Source of the DNA: Faecalibacterium sp.
GTDB lineage: Bacteria; Bacillota; Clostridia; Oscillospirales; Ruminococcaceae
Assembly: GCA_022652735.1 (NCBI GenBank)
Contig: JALCRP010000015.1
Coordinates: forward strand, 1-42,446
Direction of reading: 5' to 3'
DNA length: 42,446 nucleotides
Below, piece after piece: positions 40,861 through 42,446 of the stretch (positions are counted from its first letter, which is position 1; the number at the start of each line of letters is the position of its first letter). The notes below the pieces were generated by a model, which worked only from the letters and a program-made list of their open reading frames with translations, had not been told where the DNA came from and ran no database searches. Both the position numbers and the translations under genes were made by a program.

Positions 40861-42135
40861 TTAATTTTGTGCCGGAAGCCGAATCGTGATTTCTGTACCG
40901 ACGCCCGGCGCGCTTTGCGCCGTGATTGTGCCGCCGTGCGCCTCGATGATTTGGCGGGCGATCGCCATGCCAAGGCCGGAGCCTTCGGCTTTCACCTCAG
41001 TGCTGGTGCCGCGGTAATAGCGGGCAAACAGGCCGTCCAGCTCGGTTTGCGTCATGCCGCAGCCATTGTCTTTTACCGTAATGGCAAAGCCGTTTTCGCC
41101 GCGCAGAGAAATTGCGGTGGAAACTTCGGGGCTGTTATGTTTGAGGGAATTGATAATGATATTATCAAGCGCCCGGCGCAAAAGCTGCGCATCGAAGCAA
41201 TATTCCGCATTCTCCCGTTCCGGCAAAAACGTCACATTGCGTTCTTCATATTCTGGCGTGTTTAAGATGTCGATTACCACTTCGCGCACAAAGCGCGTGA
41301 GGTTTTGCTGCCTTGCCTGAAGCGGAAGCATCCCGCTTTGCAGTTGATAGGTCAGCTTCAAGTCGTCGACCAGCTGCTGGGTATAAAGGGCATTTTTCAG
41401 CATGATCTGCCCATATTTTTGCACCTGCGCCGGGTCGGGCTGGGCTGTGGCATCGGCCAAAAGCTCGGCATAGCCGCGAAGCGGGGCGAGCGGCGTTTTC
41501 AAATCGTGCGTGGTATTGGCCAGCCATTCTGTTTTGGCCTGCTCATCCTTTTTGCGCTGCCTTTCCGCCGCGGCAGAAACATACCCGCTGTAAACGGTAA
41601 GCGCAAGCACCAAAACCGCCGTCAGCAGCGCAGTCACGACGATCCACACACGCCCGGCCGAATAGCGCGCGTTATCCACATACATCGTCACTTTAGAGAT
41701 GGAAAGCGGGAACCCGACAAGATAGACATAGGTTTCGCCGCCCTGCGCAAGCTCCCCCAAAAAGACAGAATAGCCGTCCGTGCCATACTGATACAGGTGC
41801 GTCAGCGCATACGGCTGATAGCGTTCCGGCAAAGTATCCGGCTTATCAAGCGCAAGCACTTGCTGGCCCTCCGGGCTAAGGATCTGCAGCCAGAGGCCGT
41901 TTTGCCGCAAAAGATTCTGCCCATCGGCCGAGACGGCCGGCGCCTCGCCCGAAAAGGAAATGTACTGTGCAAAGTCCATCGTGAAATCATGCGGCCATCG
42001 GCTGCTGATGATTTTGCCATCCGCCGTGCGGGCGGTAAACGAATAGAACACCATAAACGCCGCCGTCAGCAGGATGCCGAGCAAAAGTACGGCCGGGATC
42101 AGGATAAAGCGGCGAAATTCCTTTGTCGGTTTCAT
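40861..42135 (-). CDS. Membrane sensor histidine kinase
   Basis: A 424-residue kinase. It has two membrane helices (about residues 11-33 and 162-185) that enclose an extracellular sensor domain of about 130 residues, then the dimerisation/phosphoacceptor helix with H210 in TTHDLKTPLAPLRGYAE. The ATP-binding domain has the N box DNIIINSLKHN, G1 VKDNGCGM, F box LFARYYRG and G2 GSGLGMAIA. Its ATG overlaps the response-regulator stop (ATGA). Unlike BceS kinases, which lack an extracellular domain and depend on the transporter for sensing, this one has a full sensor, so it may detect its signal directly. Confidence 0.93.
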   Translation of the reverse strand: MKPTKEFRRFILIPAVLLLGILLTAAFMVFYSFTARTADGKIISSRWPHDFTMDFAQYISFSGEAPAVSADGQNLLRQNGLWLQILSPEGQQVLALDKPDTLPERYQPYALTHLYQYGTDGYSVFLGELAQGGETYVYLVGFPLSISKVTMYVDNARYSAGRVWIVVTALLTAVLVLALTVYSGYVSAAAERQRKKDEQAKTEWLANTTHDLKTPLAPLRGYAELLADATAQPDPAQVQKYGQIMLKNALYTQQLVDDLKLTYQLQSGMLPLQARQQNLTRFVREVVIDILNTPEYEERNVTFLPERENAEYCFDAQLLRRALDNIIINSLKHNSPEVSTAISLRGENGFAITVKDNGCGMTQTELDGLFARYYRGTSTEVKAEGSGLGMAIARQIIEAHGGTITAQSAPGVGTEITIRLPAQN

Positions 42136-42446
42136 GCCTCGCCGCCTTTGAGTTTATAGCCCAGCCCTTTCACGGTGATGAGCAGCGCAGGATGCGAAGG
42201 GTCAGCCTCGATCTTTTCCCGCAGATGGCGCAGATGCACCATGATCGTGTTATCGCATACGGCGCTTTCCTCGCCCCAGACGGTTTCATACAGCCGCTCC
42301 TTGCTGATAATCTTATTCGGGTTTTCCATAAGATACTGCAAAATGCCGTATTCTTTGGCCGTCAGCGCCAGCGGCTGCCCTGCCCGATAGGCACAGCAGG
42401 CGTCCCTATCAATGGAGAGGTTGGCAAAACGCAGCAGGGCAGTTTC
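42132..42446 (-). CDS. OmpR-family response regulator, C-terminal part (cut by window edge)
   Basis: Only the last 104 residues are inside the window; the open frame continues past position 42446. They form the winged-helix DNA-binding domain of the OmpR/PhoB family: LALTAKEYGILQYLMENPNK split by strands, ISKERLYETVWGEES, and the recognition helix DNTIMVHLRHLREKIE ending in VKGLGYKL. The receiver domain lies outside. It is cotranscribed with the kinase (4-base overlap) and probably controls the adjacent ABC genes. Confidence 0.93.
   Translation of the reverse strand, partial: ETALLRFANLSIDRDACCAYRAGQPLALTAKEYGILQYLMENPNKIISKERLYETVWGEESAVCDNTIMVHLRHLREKIEADPSHPALLITVKGLGYKLKGGEA

Overview
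The window looks like chromosome of a high-GC gut member of the Bacillota, probably a clostridial lineage near Oscillospiraceae (Faecalibacterium/Gemmiger/Subdoligranulum type). That placement is inferred from gene content: a T-box leader, a lysine riboswitch, a SipW-type signal peptidase with TasA-like partners, consensus TTGACA/TATAAT promoters, strong AGGAGG ribosome binding sites and a Bce-like ABC/two-component module. No rRNA or marker gene is present to name the genus.

Layout from left to right. (1) 1-672: three tandem 5' halves of a tRNA-Arg(CCU) gene on the minus strand, two of them broken exactly after the anticodon loop, then an unassigned spacer. (2) Minus-strand pepT. (3) 2147-10962, plus strand: a compact surface-glycan operon. 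fnlA, fnlB and fnlC make UDP-N-acetyl-L-fucosamine; a WbuB-like transferase, a GT2/DUF2304 pair, an MBOAT O-acyltransferase and an SGNH-like partner follow. (4) 10982-16080: leucine biosynthesis leuA-leuC-leuD-leuB behind a consensus promoter and a leucine T-box; three hairpins here share the same loop sequence. (5) An amidohydrolase of the YtcJ type. (6) ilvA-ridA behind a perfect promoter with an intrinsic terminator in its leader. (7) A lysine riboswitch and a three-gene amino-acid ABC transporter whose binding protein has a Tat-type lipoprotein signal. (8) Minus-strand rrf2-trxA-trxB redox operon. (9) A plus-strand secreted, membrane-anchored MucBP-like surface protein. (10) 26355-37684, minus strand: a five-gene surface operon with a 2773-residue protein of about ten pilin-type isopeptide repeats, a TasA-like protein, a SipW signal peptidase, a second SipW-type substrate and a membrane-anchored surface protein. 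(11) Minus-strand Bce-like ABC transporter, sensor kinase and the 3' end of its response regulator gene.

The most interesting signal is in regions 9 and 10. The promoters of the MucBP-like protein and of the giant-protein operon, on opposite strands and 12.6 kb apart, share an identical 18-base element (TTAACCGAACTTTTACCC), then 8 bases, then TATAGTAT. This ties the two loci into one probable regulon for a cell-surface fibre or adhesin system with its own signal peptidase. The giant protein carries multiple predicted self-crosslinking domains but no visible wall or membrane anchor, so the membrane-anchored proteins made with it may hold it at the surface. Other points worth checking are the tRNA half array (likely scars of integrations at the anticodon loop), the shared hairpin loops in the leu operon, the attenuator of ilvA, an atypical LeuB nucleotide-binding motif and a thioredoxin with a CVYC active site.
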